64,000 nt of DNA, taken from positions 31,452,943 through 31,516,942 of the forward strand of contig NC_092225.1 in assembly GCF_036320965.1 (NCBI RefSeq), given 5' to 3'. The notes under the pieces are model-generated. The model made no database searches and was not told the origin of the DNA. It worked only from the letters and a program-made list of their open reading frames with translations. A program made the translations under genes and the position numbers. This stretch comes from Panulirus ornatus (taxonomy: Eukaryota; Arthropoda; Malacostraca; Decapoda; Palinuridae). This document shows, piece after piece, positions 19,796-32,823 of the stretch. The number at the start of each line of letters is the position of its first letter. Positions within the stretch are counted from its first letter, which is position 1.

Positions 19796-22101
19796 TGTGA
19801 GGAAGTACCAGGAGAGACTGAGTACAGAATGGAAAAAGGTGAGAACAATGGAAGTAAGGGGAGTGGGGGAGGAATGTGATGTATTTAGGGAATCAGTGAT
19901 GGATTGCGCAAAAGATGCTTGTGGCATGAGAAGAGTGGGAGGTGGGTTGATTAGAAAGGGTAATGAGTGGTGGGATGAAGAAGTAAGATTATTAGTGAAA
20001 GAGAAGAGAGAGGCATTTGGATGATTTTTGCAGGGAAAAAATGCAATTGAGTGGGAGATGTATAAAAGAAAGAGACAGGAGGTCAAGAGAAAGGTGCAAG
20101 AGGTGAAAAAAAGGGCAAATGAGAGTTGGGGTGAGAGAGTATCATTAGATTTTAGGGAGAATAAAAAGATGTTCTGGAAGGAGGTAAATAAAGTGCGTAA
20201 GACAAGGGAGCAAATGGGAACTTCAGTGAAGGGCGCAAATGGGGAGGTGATAACAAGTAGTGGTGATGTGAGAAGGAGATGGAGTGAGTATTTTGAAGGT
20301 TTGTTGAATGTGTTTGATGATAGAGTGGCAGATATAGGGTGTTTTGGTCGAGGTGGTGTGCAAAGTGAGAGGGTTAGGGAAAATGATTTGGTAAACAGAG
20401 AAGAGGTAGTGAAAGCTTTGCGGAAGATGAAAGCCGGCAAGGCAGCAGGTTTGGATGGTATTGCAGTGGAATTTATTAAAAAAGGGGGTGACTGTATTGT
20501 TAACTGGTTGGTAAGGTTATTTAATGTATGTATGACTCATGGTGAGGTGCCTGAGGATTGGCGGAATGCGTGCATAGTGCCATTGTACAAAGGCAAAGGG
20601 GATAAGAGTGAGTGCTCAAATTACAGAGGTATAAGTTTGTTGAGTATTCCTGGTAAATTATATGGGAGGGTATTGATTGAGAGGGTGAAGGCATGTACAG
20701 AGCATCAGATTGGGGAAGAGCAGTGTGGTTTCAGAAGTGGTAGAGGATGTGTGGATCAGGTGTTTGCTTTGAAGAATGTATGTGAGAAATACTTAGAAAA
20801 GCAAATGGATTTGTATGTAGCATTTATGGATCTGGAGAAGGCATATGATAGAGTTGATAGAGATGCTCTGTGGAAGGTATTAAGAATATATGGTGTGGGA
20901 GGCAAGTTGTTAGAAGCAGTGGAAAGTTTTTATCGAGGATGTAAGGCATGTGTACGTGTAGGAAGAGAGGAAAGTGATTGGTTCTCAGTGAATGTAGGTT
21001 TGCAGCAGGGCTGCGTGATGTCTCCATGGTTGTTTAATTTGTTTATGGATGGGGTTGTTAGGGAGGTGAATGCAAGAGTTTTGGAAAGAGGGGCAAGTAT
21101 GAAGTCTGTTGGGGAGGAGAGAGCTTGGGAAGTGAGTCAGTTGTTGTTCGCTGATGATACAGCGCTAGTGGCTGATTCATGTGAGAAACTGCAGAAGCTG
21201 GTGACTGAGTTTGGTAAAGTGTGTGAAAGAAGAAAGTTAAGAGTAAATGTGAATAAGAGCAAGGTAATTAGGTAGAGTAGGGTTGAGGGTCAAGTCAATT
21301 GGGAGGTAAGTTTGAATGGAGAAAAACTGGAGGAAGTAAAGTGTTTTAGATATCTGGGAGTGGATCTGGCAGCGGATGGAACCATGGAAGCGGAAGTGGA
21401 TCATAGGGTGGGGGAGGGGACAAAAATCCTGGAAGCCTTGAAGAATGTGTGGAAGTCGAGAACATTATCTCGGAAAGCAAAAATGGGTATGTTTGAAGGA
21501 ATAGTGGTTCCAACAATGTTGTATGGTTGCGAGGCGTGGGCTATGGATAGAGTTGTGCACAGGAGGATGGATGTGCTGGAAATGAGATGTTTGAGGACAA
21601 TGTGTGGTGTGAGGTGGTTTGATCGAGTAAGTAACGTAAGGGTAAGAGAGATGTGTGGAAATAAAAAGAGTGTGGTTGAGAGAGCAGAAGAGGGTGTTTT
21701 GAAATGGTTTGGGCACATGGAGAGAATGAGTGAGGAAAGATTGACCAAGAGGATATAAGTGTCGGAGGTGGAGGGAACGAGGAGAAGTGGGAGACCAAAT
21801 TGGAGGTGGAAAGATGGAGTGAAAAAGATTTTGTGTGATCTTGGCCTGAACATGCAGGAGGGTGAAAGGAGGGCAAGGAATAGAGTGAATTGGATCGATG
21901 TGGTATACCGGGGTTGACGTGCTGTCAGTGGATTGAATCAGGGCATGTGAAGCATCTGGGGTAAACCATGGAAAGCTGTGTAGGTATGTATATTTGCATG
22001 TGTGGACGTATGTATATACATGTGTATGGGGGTGGGTTGGGCCATTTCTTTCGTCTGTTTCCTTGCGCTGCCTCGCAAACGCGGGAGACAGCGACAAAGC
22101 A
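19796..22101 (+). mobile_element. LINE-A copy, linker to 3' UTR, short type
   Basis: Starts at VRKYQERLSTEWKKV and spans linker, RT and C-terminus. Main open frame 20028-21275 (415 codons) with FMDLEKAYDRVD and LFADDTALVAD. Three point stops break the protein: TGA near 20022, TAG at about 21273 (Y to stop in IRYSR) and TAA near 21756. QQGC replaces RQGC near 21003. Short 3' UTR then poly-A and (AT)n. No 1-nt frameshift was seen between the stops. Confidence 0.85.
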
Positions 22102-22102
22102 A

Positions 22103-22110
<8 letters not shown>

Positions 22111-22172
<62 letters not shown>
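22111..22172. repeat. (AT)n array
   Basis: About 31 AT units between two plus-strand LINE-A copies in tandem: tail of the left one, start of the truncated right one. Confidence 0.95.
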
Positions 22173-22177
<5 letters not shown>

Positions 22178-24462
22178 GAAAAAGGTGAGAACAATGGAAG
22201 TAAGGGGAGTGGGGGAGGAATGGGATGTATTTAGGGAATCAGTGATGGATTGCGCAAAAGATGCTTGTGGCATGAGAAGAGTGGGAGGTGGGTTGATTAG
22301 AAAGGGTAGTGAGTGGTGGGATGAAGAAGTAAGAGTATTAGTGAAAGAGAAGGGAGAGGCATTTGGACGATTTTTGCAGGGAAAAAATGCAATTGAGTGG
22401 GAGATGTATAAAAGAAAGAGACAGGAGGTCAAGAGAAAGGTGCAAGAGGTGAAAAAAGGGCAAATGAGAGTTGGGGTGAGAGAGTATCATTAGATTTTAG
22501 GGAGAATAAAAAGATGTTCTGGAAGGAGGTAAATAAAGTGCGTAAGACAAGGGAGCAAATGGGAACTTCAGTGAAGGGCGCAAATGGGGAGGTGATAACA
22601 AGTAGTGGTGATGTGAGAAGGAGATGGAGTGAGTATTTTGAAGGTTTGTTGAATGTGTTTGATGATAGAGTGGCAGATATAGGGTGTTTTGGTCGAGGTG
22701 GTGTGCAAAGTAAGAGGGTTAGGGAAAATGATTTGGTAAACAGAGAAGAGGTAGTGAAAGCTTTGCGGAAGATGAAAGCCGGCAAGGCAGCAGGTTTGGA
22801 TGGTATTGCAGTGGAATTTATTAAAAAAGGGGGTGACTGTATTGTTGACTGGTTGGTAAGGTTATTTAATGTATGTATGACTCATGGTGAGGTGCCTGAG
22901 GATTGGCGGAATGCGTGCATAGTGCCATTGTACAAAGGCAAAGGGGATAAGAGTGAGTGCTCAAATTACAGAGGTATAAGTTTGTTGAGTATTCCTGGTA
23001 AATTATATGGGAGGGTATTGATTGAGAGGGTGAAGGCATGTACAGAGCATCAGATTGGGGAAGAGCAGTGTGGTTTCAGAAGTGGTAGAGGATGTGTGGA
23101 TCAGGTGTTTGCTTTGAAGAATGTATGTGAGAAATACTTAGAAAAGCAAATGGATTTGTATGTAGCATTTATGGATCTGGAGAAGGCATATGATAGAGTT
23201 GATAGAGATGCTCTGTGGAAGGTATTAAGAATATATGGTGTGGGAGGAAAGTTGTTAGAAGCAGTGAAAAGTTTTTATCGAGGATGTAAGGCATGTGTAC
23301 GTGTAGGAAGAGAGGAAAGTGATTGGTTCTCAGTGAATGTAGGTTTGCGGCAGGGGTGTGTGATGTCTCCATGGTTGTTTAATTTGTTTATGGATGGGGT
23401 TGTTAGGGAGGTAAATGCAAGAGTTTTGGAAAGAGGGGCAAGTATGAAGTCTGTTGGGGATGAGAGAGCTTGGGAAGTGAGTCAGTTGTTGTTCGCTGAT
23501 GATACAGCGCTGGTGGCTGATTCATGTGAGAAACTGCAGAAGCTGGTGACTGAGTTTGGTAAAGTGTGTGGAAGAAGAAAGTTAAGAGTAAATGTGAATA
23601 AGAGCAAGGTTATTAGGTACAGTAGGGTTGAGGGTCAAGTCAATTGGGAGGTGAGTTTGAATGGAGAAAGACTGGAGGAAGTGAAGTGTTTTAGATATCT
23701 GGGAGTGGATCTGGCAGCGGATGGAACCATGGAAGCGGAAGTGGATCATAGGGTGGGGGAGGGGCGAAAATTCTGGGGGCCTTGAAGAATGTGTGGAAGT
23801 CGAGAACATTATCTCGGAAAGTAAAAATGGGTATGTTTGAAGGAATAGTGGTTCCAACAATGTTGTATGGTTGCGAGGCGTGGGCTATGGATAGAGTTGT
23901 GCGCAGGAGGATGGATGTGCTGGAAATGAGATGTTTGAGGACAATGTGTGGTGTGAGGTGGTTTGATCGAGTGAGTAACGTAAGGGTAAGAGAGATGTGT
24001 GGAAATAAAAAGAGCGTGGTTGAGAAAGCAGAAGAGGGTGTTTTGAAGTGGTTTGGGCACATGGAGAGAATGAGTGAGGAAAGATTGACCAAGAGGATAT
24101 ATGTGTCGGAGGTGGAGGGAACGAGGAGAAGAGGGAGACCAAATTGGAGGTGGAAAGATGGAGTGAAAAAGATTTTGTGTGATCGGGGCCTGAACATGCA
24201 GGAGGGTGAAAGGAGGGCAAGGAATAGAGTGAATTGGAGCGATGTGGTATACCGGGGTTGACGTGCTGTCAGTGGATTGAATCAAGGCATGTGAAGCGTC
24301 TGGGGTAAACCATGGAAAGCTGTGTAGGTATGTATATTTGCGTGTGTGGACGTATGTATATACATGTGTATGGGGGTGGGTTGGGCCATTTCTTTCGTCT
24401 GTTTCCTTGCGCTACCTCGCAAACGCGGGAGACAGCGACAAAGTATAATAAAAAAAATAATA
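22173..24462 (+). mobile_element. LINE-A copy, linker to 3' UTR, short type
   Basis: Begins at TEWKKVRTMEVRG. Frame 22514-23785 (423 codons) holds the whole RT up to VGEG. It continues shifted at 23782-24261 to VVYRG. The two breaks are single-base losses in homopolymers: A7 to A6 near 22450 and G5 to G4 near 23762. No in-frame stop was seen in the RT part. Short 3' UTR, AT-rich end. Confidence 0.85.
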
Positions 24463-24477
24463 AAATATATATATATC
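24463..24477. repeat. Short (AT)n
   Basis: Few AT units joining the tail of one LINE-A to the 5' end of the next, full-length one. Confidence 0.7.
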
Positions 24478-27400
24478 CTTGGGGATGGGGAGATAGAATA
24501 CTTCCCACGCATTCCCCGTGCGTCGCAGAAGGCGACTAAAGGGGATAGGAGTGGGGGGCTAGAAAACCTCCCCTCCGTTTATTTTAACTTTTTAAAGGAG
24601 GAAACAGAAGAAGGAATCGTGCAGAGATGTAATAAAGATGAGAAAAAAGGAGAGATAGGTAGTATGTTTGAGGAAAGGAACCTGGATGTTTTGGCTCTGA
24701 GTGAAACGAAGCTCGAGGGTAAAGGGGAAGAGTGATTTGGGAATGTCTTGGGAGTAAAGTGTGGGGTTGGTGAGAGGACAAGAGTAAAGGAAGGAGTAGC
24801 ACTACTCTTGAAGCAAGAATTGTGGGCATATGTGATAGAGTGTAAGAAAGTAAACTCTAAATTGATATGGGTAAAACTGAAAGTTGGAGAGAGATGGGTG
24901 ATTATTGGTGCCTATGTACATGGTCATGAGAAGAAAGATCATGAGAGGCAACTGTTTTGGGAGCAGCTGAGTGAGTGTGTTAGCAGCTTTGATGCACGGG
25001 ACCAGGTTATAGTGATGGGTGATTTGAATGCAAAGGTGAGTAATGTGGCAGTTGCAGGAATAATTGGTGTACATGGGGTGTTCAGTGTTGTAAATGGAAA
25101 TTTTGAAGAGCTTGTAGATTTGTGTGCTGAAAAAGGGCTGTTGATTGGGAATACCTGGTTTGAAAAGAGAGATATACATAAATGTATGTATGTAAGTAGG
25201 AGAGATGGCCAGAGAGCATTATTGGATTATGTGATAATTGATAAGTGCATGAAAGAGAGACTTTTGGATGTTAATGTGCTGAGAGGGGCAACTGGAGGGA
25301 TGTCTTATTATTATCTTGTGGAGGTGAAGGTGAAGATTTGTAGAGGTTTTCAGAAAAGAAGAGAAAATGTTGGGGTGAAGAGAGTGGTGAGAGTAAGTGA
25401 GCTTGGAAAGGAGACTTGTGTGAGGAAGTACCAGGAGAGATTGACTGCATAATGGAAAAAGATGAGAGCAAATGACATAAGGGGAGTGGGGGAGGAATGG
25501 AAAGTTTTTAGGGAAGCAGTGATGGCTTGCACAAAAGATGCCTGTGGTATGAGAAAGGTGGGAGGTGGGCAGATTAGAAAGGGTAGTGTGTGGTGGGATG
25601 AAGAAGTAAGATTGTTCATGAAAGAGAAGAGAGAGGCATTTGGACAATTTTTTAAGGGAAATAGTGCAATTACTAGGAGATGTATAAAAGAAAGAGGCAG
25701 GAGGTCAAGAGAATGGTGCAAGAGGTGAAAAAGAGGGCAAATGAGAGTTGGGGTGAGAGAGTATCGTTAAATTTCATGGAGAATAAAAAGATGTTTTGGA
25801 AGGAGGTAAATAAAGTGCATAAGACAAGAGAACGAATGGGAACATCAGTGAAGGGGGCTAATTAGGAGATAATAACAAGTAGTTGTGAAGTGAGAAGGAG
25901 ATGGAGTGAGTATTTTGAAGGTATGTTGAATGTGTTTGATGATAGAGTGGCAGATATAGGGTGTTTTGGTCGAGGTGGTGTGTGAAGCGAGAGGGTCGGG
26001 GAGAATGGTTTGGTAAGCAGAGAAGAGGTAGTGAAAGCTTTGTGGAAGATGAAAGCCGGCAAGGTGGCTGGTTTGGATGGTATTGCTGTGGAATTTATTA
26101 AAAAGAGTGGTGACTGTGTTGTTGACTGTTTGGTGACGATATTAATTGTATGTATGGTACATGGTGAAGTGCCTGAGGATTGGCAGAATGCATGCATAGT
26201 GCCCTTGTACAAAGGCAAAGGAGATAAAGGTGAATGTTCAAATTAGAGACATATAAGTTTGTTGAGTATTCCTGGGAAATTATATGGGAGGGTATTGATT
26301 GAGAGGGTGAAGGCATGTACAGATTATCAGATTGGGGAAGAGCGGTGTGGTTTCAGAAGTGGTAGAGGATGTGTGGATCAGGTGTTTGCTTTGAAGAATG
26401 TATGTGAGAAATACTTAGAAAAAAATAGATTTGTATGTAGCACTTAAGGGTCTAGAAAAGGCATATGATAGAGATGCTCTGCGGAAGGTATTAAGAGTAT
26501 ATGGTGTGGGAGGCAAGTTGCTAGAGGCAGTGAAAAGTTTTTATTGAGGATGTAAGGCATGTGTACAAGTAGGAAAAGAGGAAAGTGATTGGTTCTCAGT
26601 GAATGTCGGTTTGCAGCAGGAGTGTGTGATGTCTCAATGGTTGTTTAATTTGTTTATGGATGCGGTTGTTAGGGAGGTGAATACAAGAGTTTTGGAAAGA
26701 GATGCAAGTATGCAGTCTGTTGTGGATGAGAGAGCTTGGGAAGTGAGTCATTTGTTCGCTGATGATACAGCTCTGGTGGCTGATTCGGGTGAGAAACTGC
26801 AGAAGCTGGTGACTGACTTCGGTAAAGTGTGTGAAAGAAGAAAGCTGTGAGTAAATGTGAATAAGAAGAAGGCTATTGGGTACTGTAGGGTTGAGGGACA
26901 AACCAGTTGGGAGGTAAGTTTGAATGGAGAAAAACTGGAGGAAGTGAAGTGTTTTAGATATCTGGGAGTGGATTTAGCAGTGGATGGAACCATGGAAGAG
27001 GAAGTGAATCACAGGGTGGGAGAAGGGGGCGAAGGTTATCGGAGCGTTGAAGAATGTATGGAAGGCGAGAATGTTATCTAGGAGAGTAAAAATGGGTATG
27101 TTTGAAGGAATAGTGGTTCCAGCAATGTTATATGGATGCGAGACAGGGGCTATAGATAGGGTTGTTCAGAGGAGGGTGAATGTGTTGGAAATGAGATGTT
27201 TGAGGACAATATGTGGTGTGAGGTGGTTTGATCGAGTAAGTAACGTAAGGGTAAGAGAGATGTGTGGAAATAAAAAGAGTATGGTTGAGAGAGCAGAAGA
27301 GGGTGTTTTGAAATGGTTTGGGCACATGGAGAGAATGCGTGAGGAAAGATTGACCAAGAGGATAAATGTGTCAGAGGTGGAGGGAACGTTCTGAGGAGAA

Positions 27401-27985
27401 GTGGGAGACCAAATTGGAGGTGGAAAGATGGAGTGAAAAAGATTTTGAGTGATCGGGGCCTGAACATGCAGGAGGGTGAAAGGCGTGCAAGGAATAGAGT
27501 GAATTGGAACGATGTGGTATACCGGGGTTGACGTGCTGTCAATGGATTGAATTAGGGCATGTGAAGCGTCTGGGGTAAACCATGGAAAGTTGTGTGGGGC
27601 CTGGATGTGGAAAGGGAGCTGTGGTTTCAGTGCATTATTACATGACAGCTAGAGACTGAGTGTGAACGAATGGGGCCTTTGTTGTCTTTTCCTAGCGCTA
27701 CCTCGCACACATGAGGGGGGAGGGGGCTGTTATTTCATGTGTGGCGAGGTGGCATTGGGAATGAATAAAGGCAGACAGTATGAATTATGTACATGTGTTT
27801 ATATGTATATGTCTGTGTGTGTATATATATATATGTGTACATTGAGATGTATAGGTATGTATATTTGCGTGTGTGGACGTGTATGTATATACATGTGTAT
27901 GTGGGTGGGTTGGGCCATTCTTTCGTCTGTTTCCTTGCACTACCTCGCTAACGTGGGAGACAGTGACAAAGCAAAATAAAAATAA

Positions 27986-27988
<3 letters not shown>
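24478..27988 (+). mobile_element. Old full-length LINE-A, long 3' UTR
   Basis: About 3.5 kb from the leader (CCTTGGGGATGGGGAGATAG) to (AT)n. EN: RNLDVLALSETKLEGKGEE (near 24700), VIVMGDLNAKVSNVAV (near 25020) and MSYYYLVEVKV (usual SDH degraded to SYY). Linker 25462-25865, RT fingers 26010-26246, SIPGKLYGRV 26259-26447, LFADDTALVAD near 26755 (LLF shortened to LF), C-terminus 27047-27394. More than ten stops and shifts. Long-type 3' UTR (27530-27987). Together with the minus-strand copy at 3158-6781 it gives the family's full structure: leader, EN, linker, RT, C-terminal block, UTR. Confidence 0.88.

Positions 27989-28063
<75 letters not shown>
27989..28063. repeat. (AT)n array
   Basis: About 37 AT units, tail of the full-length LINE-A, followed by non-LINE sequence. 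Confidence 0.95.
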
Positions 28064-28067
<4 letters not shown>

Positions 28068-28495
28068 CAATCCTGGGACTTCCCATCTAAGGGCTCCTGC
28101 AACCCTAAAACTGCATTACACTCATTCGTAAGGATAGGTAGATTCTTGGAAGTGAAAAGTTAGTTGACGAGATTGTACTCCGCCCAGGCAACTGACTATG
28201 ATACAGCCTCACTAAAGCTCACTTTCTTTTGCGTTATGACCTAATGCAGTTGAGATGTGGTAAAATGGTTACAGGTTAAACTTTAATAAATTTGAATGGC
28301 TTGGGACCATGGAGTGTTCAAATTTTTCCAAAATTCAGATATTGGTGACCTAAACTTTGTTAGTGTATATTCTTGGAAAAACTTTGCGATCATTAGGGAG
28401 AAATAATTCTTGTCCTTTCTTTTTCTGTGTTTGACTAAGAATCTAATGGGCCATTTAAGCACAACTTCAGCAATTTTGATGGCATACACAGAGCT
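28064..28495. other. Unclassified sequence
   Basis: No gene seen. The part at about 28180-28215 (TGATACAGCCTCACTAAAGC) resembles segments at ~58997 and, inverted, ~41950, so it may include a dispersed repeat. It ends with ACAGAGCT, the left copy of a target-site duplication. Confidence 0.5.
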
Positions 28496-29155
28496 TTTTT
28501 TTTTTTTTCTTTCTTTTTTTTTGCTTTGTCGCTGTCTCCCGCGTTTGCGAGGTAGCGCAAGGAAACAGACGAAAGAAATGGCCCAACCCACCCCCATACA
28601 CATGTATATACATACGTCCACACACGCAAATATACATACCTACACAGCTTTCCATGGTTTACCCCAGACGCTTCACATGCCCCGATTCAGTCCACTGACA
28701 GCACGTCAACCCTGGTATACCACATCACTCCAATTCACTCTATTCCTTGCCCTCCTTTCACCCTCCTGCATGTTCAGCCCCCGATCACACAAAATCTTTT
28801 TCACTCCATCTTTCCACCTCCAATTTGGTCTCCCTCTTCTCCTCGTTTCCTCCACCTCCGACACATATATCCTCTTGGTCAATCTTTCCTCACTCATTCT
28901 CTCCATGTGCCCAAACCATTTCAAAACACCCTCTTCTGCTCTCTCAACCACGCTCTTTTTATTTCCACACATCTCGCTTACCCTTACGTTACTTACTCGA
29001 TCAAACCACCTCACACCACACATTGTCCTCAAACATCTCATTTCCAGCACATCCATCCTCCTGTGCACAACTCTATCCATAGCCCACGCCTCGCAACCAT
29101 ACAACATTGTTGGAACCACTATTCCTTCAAACATACCCATTTTTTGCTTTCCGAG
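28496..29155 (-). mobile_element. LINE-A 3' fragment with poly-A tail and 8-bp target-site duplication
   Basis: C-terminal frame (28706-29140, 144 codons open) and short 3' UTR, ending in an A-rich tail (T-run 28496-28522 on the plus strand) and not in (AT)n. Truncated at [16 protein letters not shown] occurs at 28488-28495 and 29156-29163, just outside the element. A clean, recent, non-(AT)n insertion. Confidence 0.9.
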
Positions 29156-29640
29156 ACAGAGCTATTTTGGTATATTTTGTCTTCTTTATTCCCAATCTGC
29201 TTTAGATATTTTCCAATATATTCTTTTTATAGCTTAGATGATTATTTAATCATTCATCAGGTAATATCCTTTTGAAGAGACTTATTATGATTATGATTTT
29301 AATTATATAAATTGGACTTATTATGATCATGATTTTAATTATATGAATTGAACACTGTCACTGATATGTGGTAAGAGGTACAACCTACATCTCTATTTCG
29401 CTTATTTTCTGTAGTTTTTTGGAGTATTTAGATAATTATCAATTCTTGCATTAATTTAGAAGCTACTGAAGAGAACTGTGTACAAATACTAAGTCAGAAA
29501 TACAATTTACTGTATCATATTACTGATTATATGTTTAATGTTTAGGCCTGAAGGGTTGTGTTCAACCAATACTCTCTCAGAAAAAAGGGTGGAGAACATG
29601 GAGATTGATTGGAATTCATATTTTGGAAGCTTTACCTATA
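29156..29640. other. Unclassified AT-rich sequence with a short direct duplication
   Basis: Two adjacent ~36-bp copies beginning ACTTATTATGAT(T/C)ATGATT at about 29279-29314 and 29315-29351. No gene accepted. Confidence 0.5.

Positions 29641-29692
<52 letters not shown>
29641..29692. repeat. (AT)n array
   Basis: About 25 AT units next to the T-rich tail of a minus-strand LINE-A. Confidence 0.95.
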
Positions 29693-29707
<15 letters not shown>

Positions 29708-31095
29708 CTTTTTTTTGCTTTGTCGCTGTCTCCCGCGTTTGCGAGGTAGCGCAAGGAAACAGACGAAAGAAATGGCCCAACCCACCCCCATATACATGTA
29801 TATACATACACGTCCACACACGCAAATATACATACCTACACAGCTTTCCATGGTTCACCCCAGACGCTTCACATGCCCTGATTCAATCCACTGACAGCAC
29901 GTCAACCCCGGTATACCACATCGATCCAGTTCACTCTATTCCTTGCCCTCCTTTCACCCTCCTGCATGTTCAGGCCCCGATCACTCAAAATCTTTTTCAC
30001 TCCATCTTTCCACTTCCAATTTGGTCTCCCACTTCTCCTCTTTCCCTCCACCTACGACACATATATCCTCTTGGTTAATCTTTCCTCACTCATTCTCTCC
30101 ATATGCCCAAACCATTTCAAAACACCCTCTTCTGCTCTCTCAACCACGCTTTTTTTATTTCCACACATCTTTCTTACCCTTACATTACTTACTCGATCAA
30201 ACCACCTCACACCACACATTGTCCTCAAACATCTCATTTCCAGCACATCCACCCTCCTGCGCACAACTCTATCCATAGCCCACGCCTCGCAACCATAAAA
30301 CTTTGTTGGAACCACTTTTCCTTCAAACGTACCCATTTTTGCTTTCTGAGATAATGTTCTCGACTTCCACACATTCTTCAAGGCTCCCAGGATTTTCGCC
30401 CCCTCCCCCACCCTATGATTCACTTCCTCTTCCATGGTTCCATCCGCTGCCAGATCCACTCCCAGATATCTAAAACACTTTACTTCCTCCAGTTTTTCTC
30501 CATTCAAACTTACCTCCCAATTGACTTGACCCTCAACCCTACTGTACCTAATAACCTTGCTCTTATTCACATTTACTCTTAACTTTCTTCTTTCACACAC
30601 TTTACCAAACTCAGTCACCAGCTTCTGCAGTTTCTCACATGAATTAGCCACCATCGCTGTATCATCAGCGAACAAAAACTGACTCACTTCCCAAGCTCCC
30701 TCATCCACAACAGACTTCATACTTCCCCTCTTTCCAAAACTCTTGCATTCACCTCCCTAACAACCCCATCCATAAACAAATTAAACAACCATGGAGACAT
30801 CACACACCCCTGCCGCAAACCTACCTTTACTGAGAACCAATCACTTTCCTCTCTTCCTACACGTACACATGCCTTACATCCTCGATAAAAACTTTTCACT
30901 GCTTCTAACAACTTGCCTCCCACACCATATATTCTTAATACCTTCCACAGAGCATCTCTATCCACTCTATCATATGCCTTCTCCAGATCCATAAATGCTA
31001 CATACAAATCCATTTGCTTTTCTAAGTATTTTTCACATACATTCTTCAAAGCAAACACCTGATCCACACATCCTCTACCACTTCTGAAACCACAC
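29693..31095 (-). mobile_element. LINE-A copy, short 3' UTR, intermediate subtype
   Basis: Short UTR but with the residues of the long-UTR group (RRVDV, SGRPN, ILSD, NWIDV). Frames 30052-30720 and 30717-31211 together span CGFRSGRGC to the C-terminus, with a 1-nt break near 30723. LFADDTAMVAN replaces LVAD after motif C. Truncated at CGFRSG directly against the tail of another minus-strand LINE-A. Confidence 0.83.
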
Positions 31096-32210
31096 ATTTT
31101 TTTTTTTTTTTTGCTTTGTCGCTGTCTCCTGCATTTGCAAGGTAGCGCAAGGAAACAGACGAAAGAAATGGCCCAACCCACCCCCATACACATGTATAAA
31201 CATATGTCCACACACGCAAATATACATACCTACACAGCTTTCCATGGTTTACCCCAGACGCTTCACATGCCCTGATTCAATCCACTGACAGTACGTCAAC
31301 CCCGGTATACCACATCGATCCAATTCACTCTATTCCTTGCTCTCCTTTCACCCTCCTGCATGTTCAGGCCCTGATCACACAAAATCTTTTTTCACTCCAT
31401 CTTTCCACCTCCAATTTGGTCTCCCACTTCTCCTCGTTCCCTCCACCTGCAACACATATATCCTCTTGGGTAATCTTTCCTCACTCATTCTCTCTATGTG
31501 CCCAAACCATTTCAAAACACCCTCTTCTGCTCTCTCAACCATGCTCTTTTTATTTCCACACATCTCTCTTACCCGTACATTACTTACTCGATCAAACCAC
31601 CTCACACCACACATTGTCCTCAAACATCTCATTTCCAGCACATCCATCCTCCTGCGCACAACTCTATCCATAGCCCACGCCTCGCAACTATACAACATTT
31701 TTGGAACCACTATTCCTTCAAACATACCCATTTTTGCTTTCCGAGATAATGTTCTCGACTTCCAAACATTCTTCAAGGCTCCCAGGATTTTCGTCCCCTC
31801 CCCCACCCTATGATTCACTTCCTCTTCCATGGTTCCATCCGCTGCCAGATATCTAAAACACTTTACTTCCTCCAGTTTTTCTCCATTCAAACTTACCTCC
31901 CAATTGACTTGACCTTCAACCCTACTGTACCTAATAACCTTGCTCTTATTCACATTTACTCTTAACTTTCTTCTTTCACACACTTTACCAAACTCAGTCA
32001 CCAGCTTCTGCAGTTTCTCACATGAATCAGCCACCAGCGCTGTATCATCAGCGAACAACAACTGACTCACTTCCCAAGCTCTCTCATCCCCAACAGACTT
32101 CATACTTGCCCCTCTTTCCAAAACTCTTGCATTTACCTCCCTAACAACCCCATCCATAAACAAATTAAACAACCATGGAGACATCACACACCCCTGCCGC
32201 AAACTTACAT
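31096..32210 (-). mobile_element. LINE-A copy, short 3' UTR, poly-A tail
   Basis: Poly-T (31096-31113 on the plus strand) is its tail. Frame 31375-32202 (275 codons) runs from VSLRQGC through LFADDTALVAD to KKD, with a small deletion (GVDL lost after CFRYL) and a T-run gain near 31390. It abuts an element B on the 5' side. Confidence 0.83.
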
Positions 32211-32443
32211 TTTTCTTTCATACTATTCGCCACTTCCTGCATTAGCGAGGTAGCATTAAGAACAGAGGACTGGGCCTTAGAGTGAATATCCTCACCTGAC
32301 ACCCTTCTCTGTTCCTTCTTTTGGAAAATTAAAAAAAAAAAAAATGACAGGGAAGGATTTCCAGCCCCCCGCTCCCTTTCCTTTTAGTCGCTTTCTACAA
32401 CACGCAGGGAATACATGGGAAGTATTCTTTCACCCCTATCCCC

Positions 32444-32448
<5 letters not shown>
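32211..32448 (-). mobile_element. Element B, full length
   Basis: From TTTCTTTCATACTATTCGCC to CCCCTATCCCCAGGGA, with internal poly-A at 32331-32344. Its 3' end joins LINE-A sequence without an (AT)n spacer, which is unusual here. Confidence 0.83.

Positions 32449-32500
<52 letters not shown>
32449..32500. repeat. (AT)n array
   Basis: About 26 AT units; element B on the left, an inverted LINE-A 5' segment on the right. Confidence 0.95.
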
Positions 32501-32501
<1 letters not shown>

Positions 32502-32509
32502 TTATGTAT

Positions 32510-32823
32510 CTCATGCCACAAGCATCTTTTGCGCAATCCATCACTGATTCCCTAAATACATCCCATTCCTCCCCCACTCCCCTTGCTTCCATTGTTCTCA
32601 CCTTTTTCCATTCTGTACTCAGTCTCTCCTGGTACTTCCTCACACAGGTCTCCTTCTCAAGCTCACTTACTCTCACCACCCTCTTCACCCCAACATTCAC
32701 TCTTCTTTTCTGAAAACCCATACAAATCTTCACCTTAGCCTCCACAAGATAATGATCAGACATCCCTCCAGTTGCACCTCTCAGCACATTAACATCCAAA
32801 AGTCTCTCTTTCGCACGCCTGTC
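32510..32823 (-). mobile_element. Inverted 5' segment of a twin-primed LINE-A
   Basis: On the minus strand it encodes DRRAKERLLDVNVLRG, MSDHYLVEAKV and on to KDACGM. The consensus continues directly with RRVGGG, which is where the plus-strand part begins (32824). So the 5' piece is flipped in place, as in LINE twin priming. Confidence 0.85.

Noticed and set aside
29546..29640. Possible 95-nt exon (PEGLCSTNTLSEKRVENME)
   Set aside because: Weak acceptor, donor lies at the first bases of an (AT)n array, two frames are open, and no homology is recognised.
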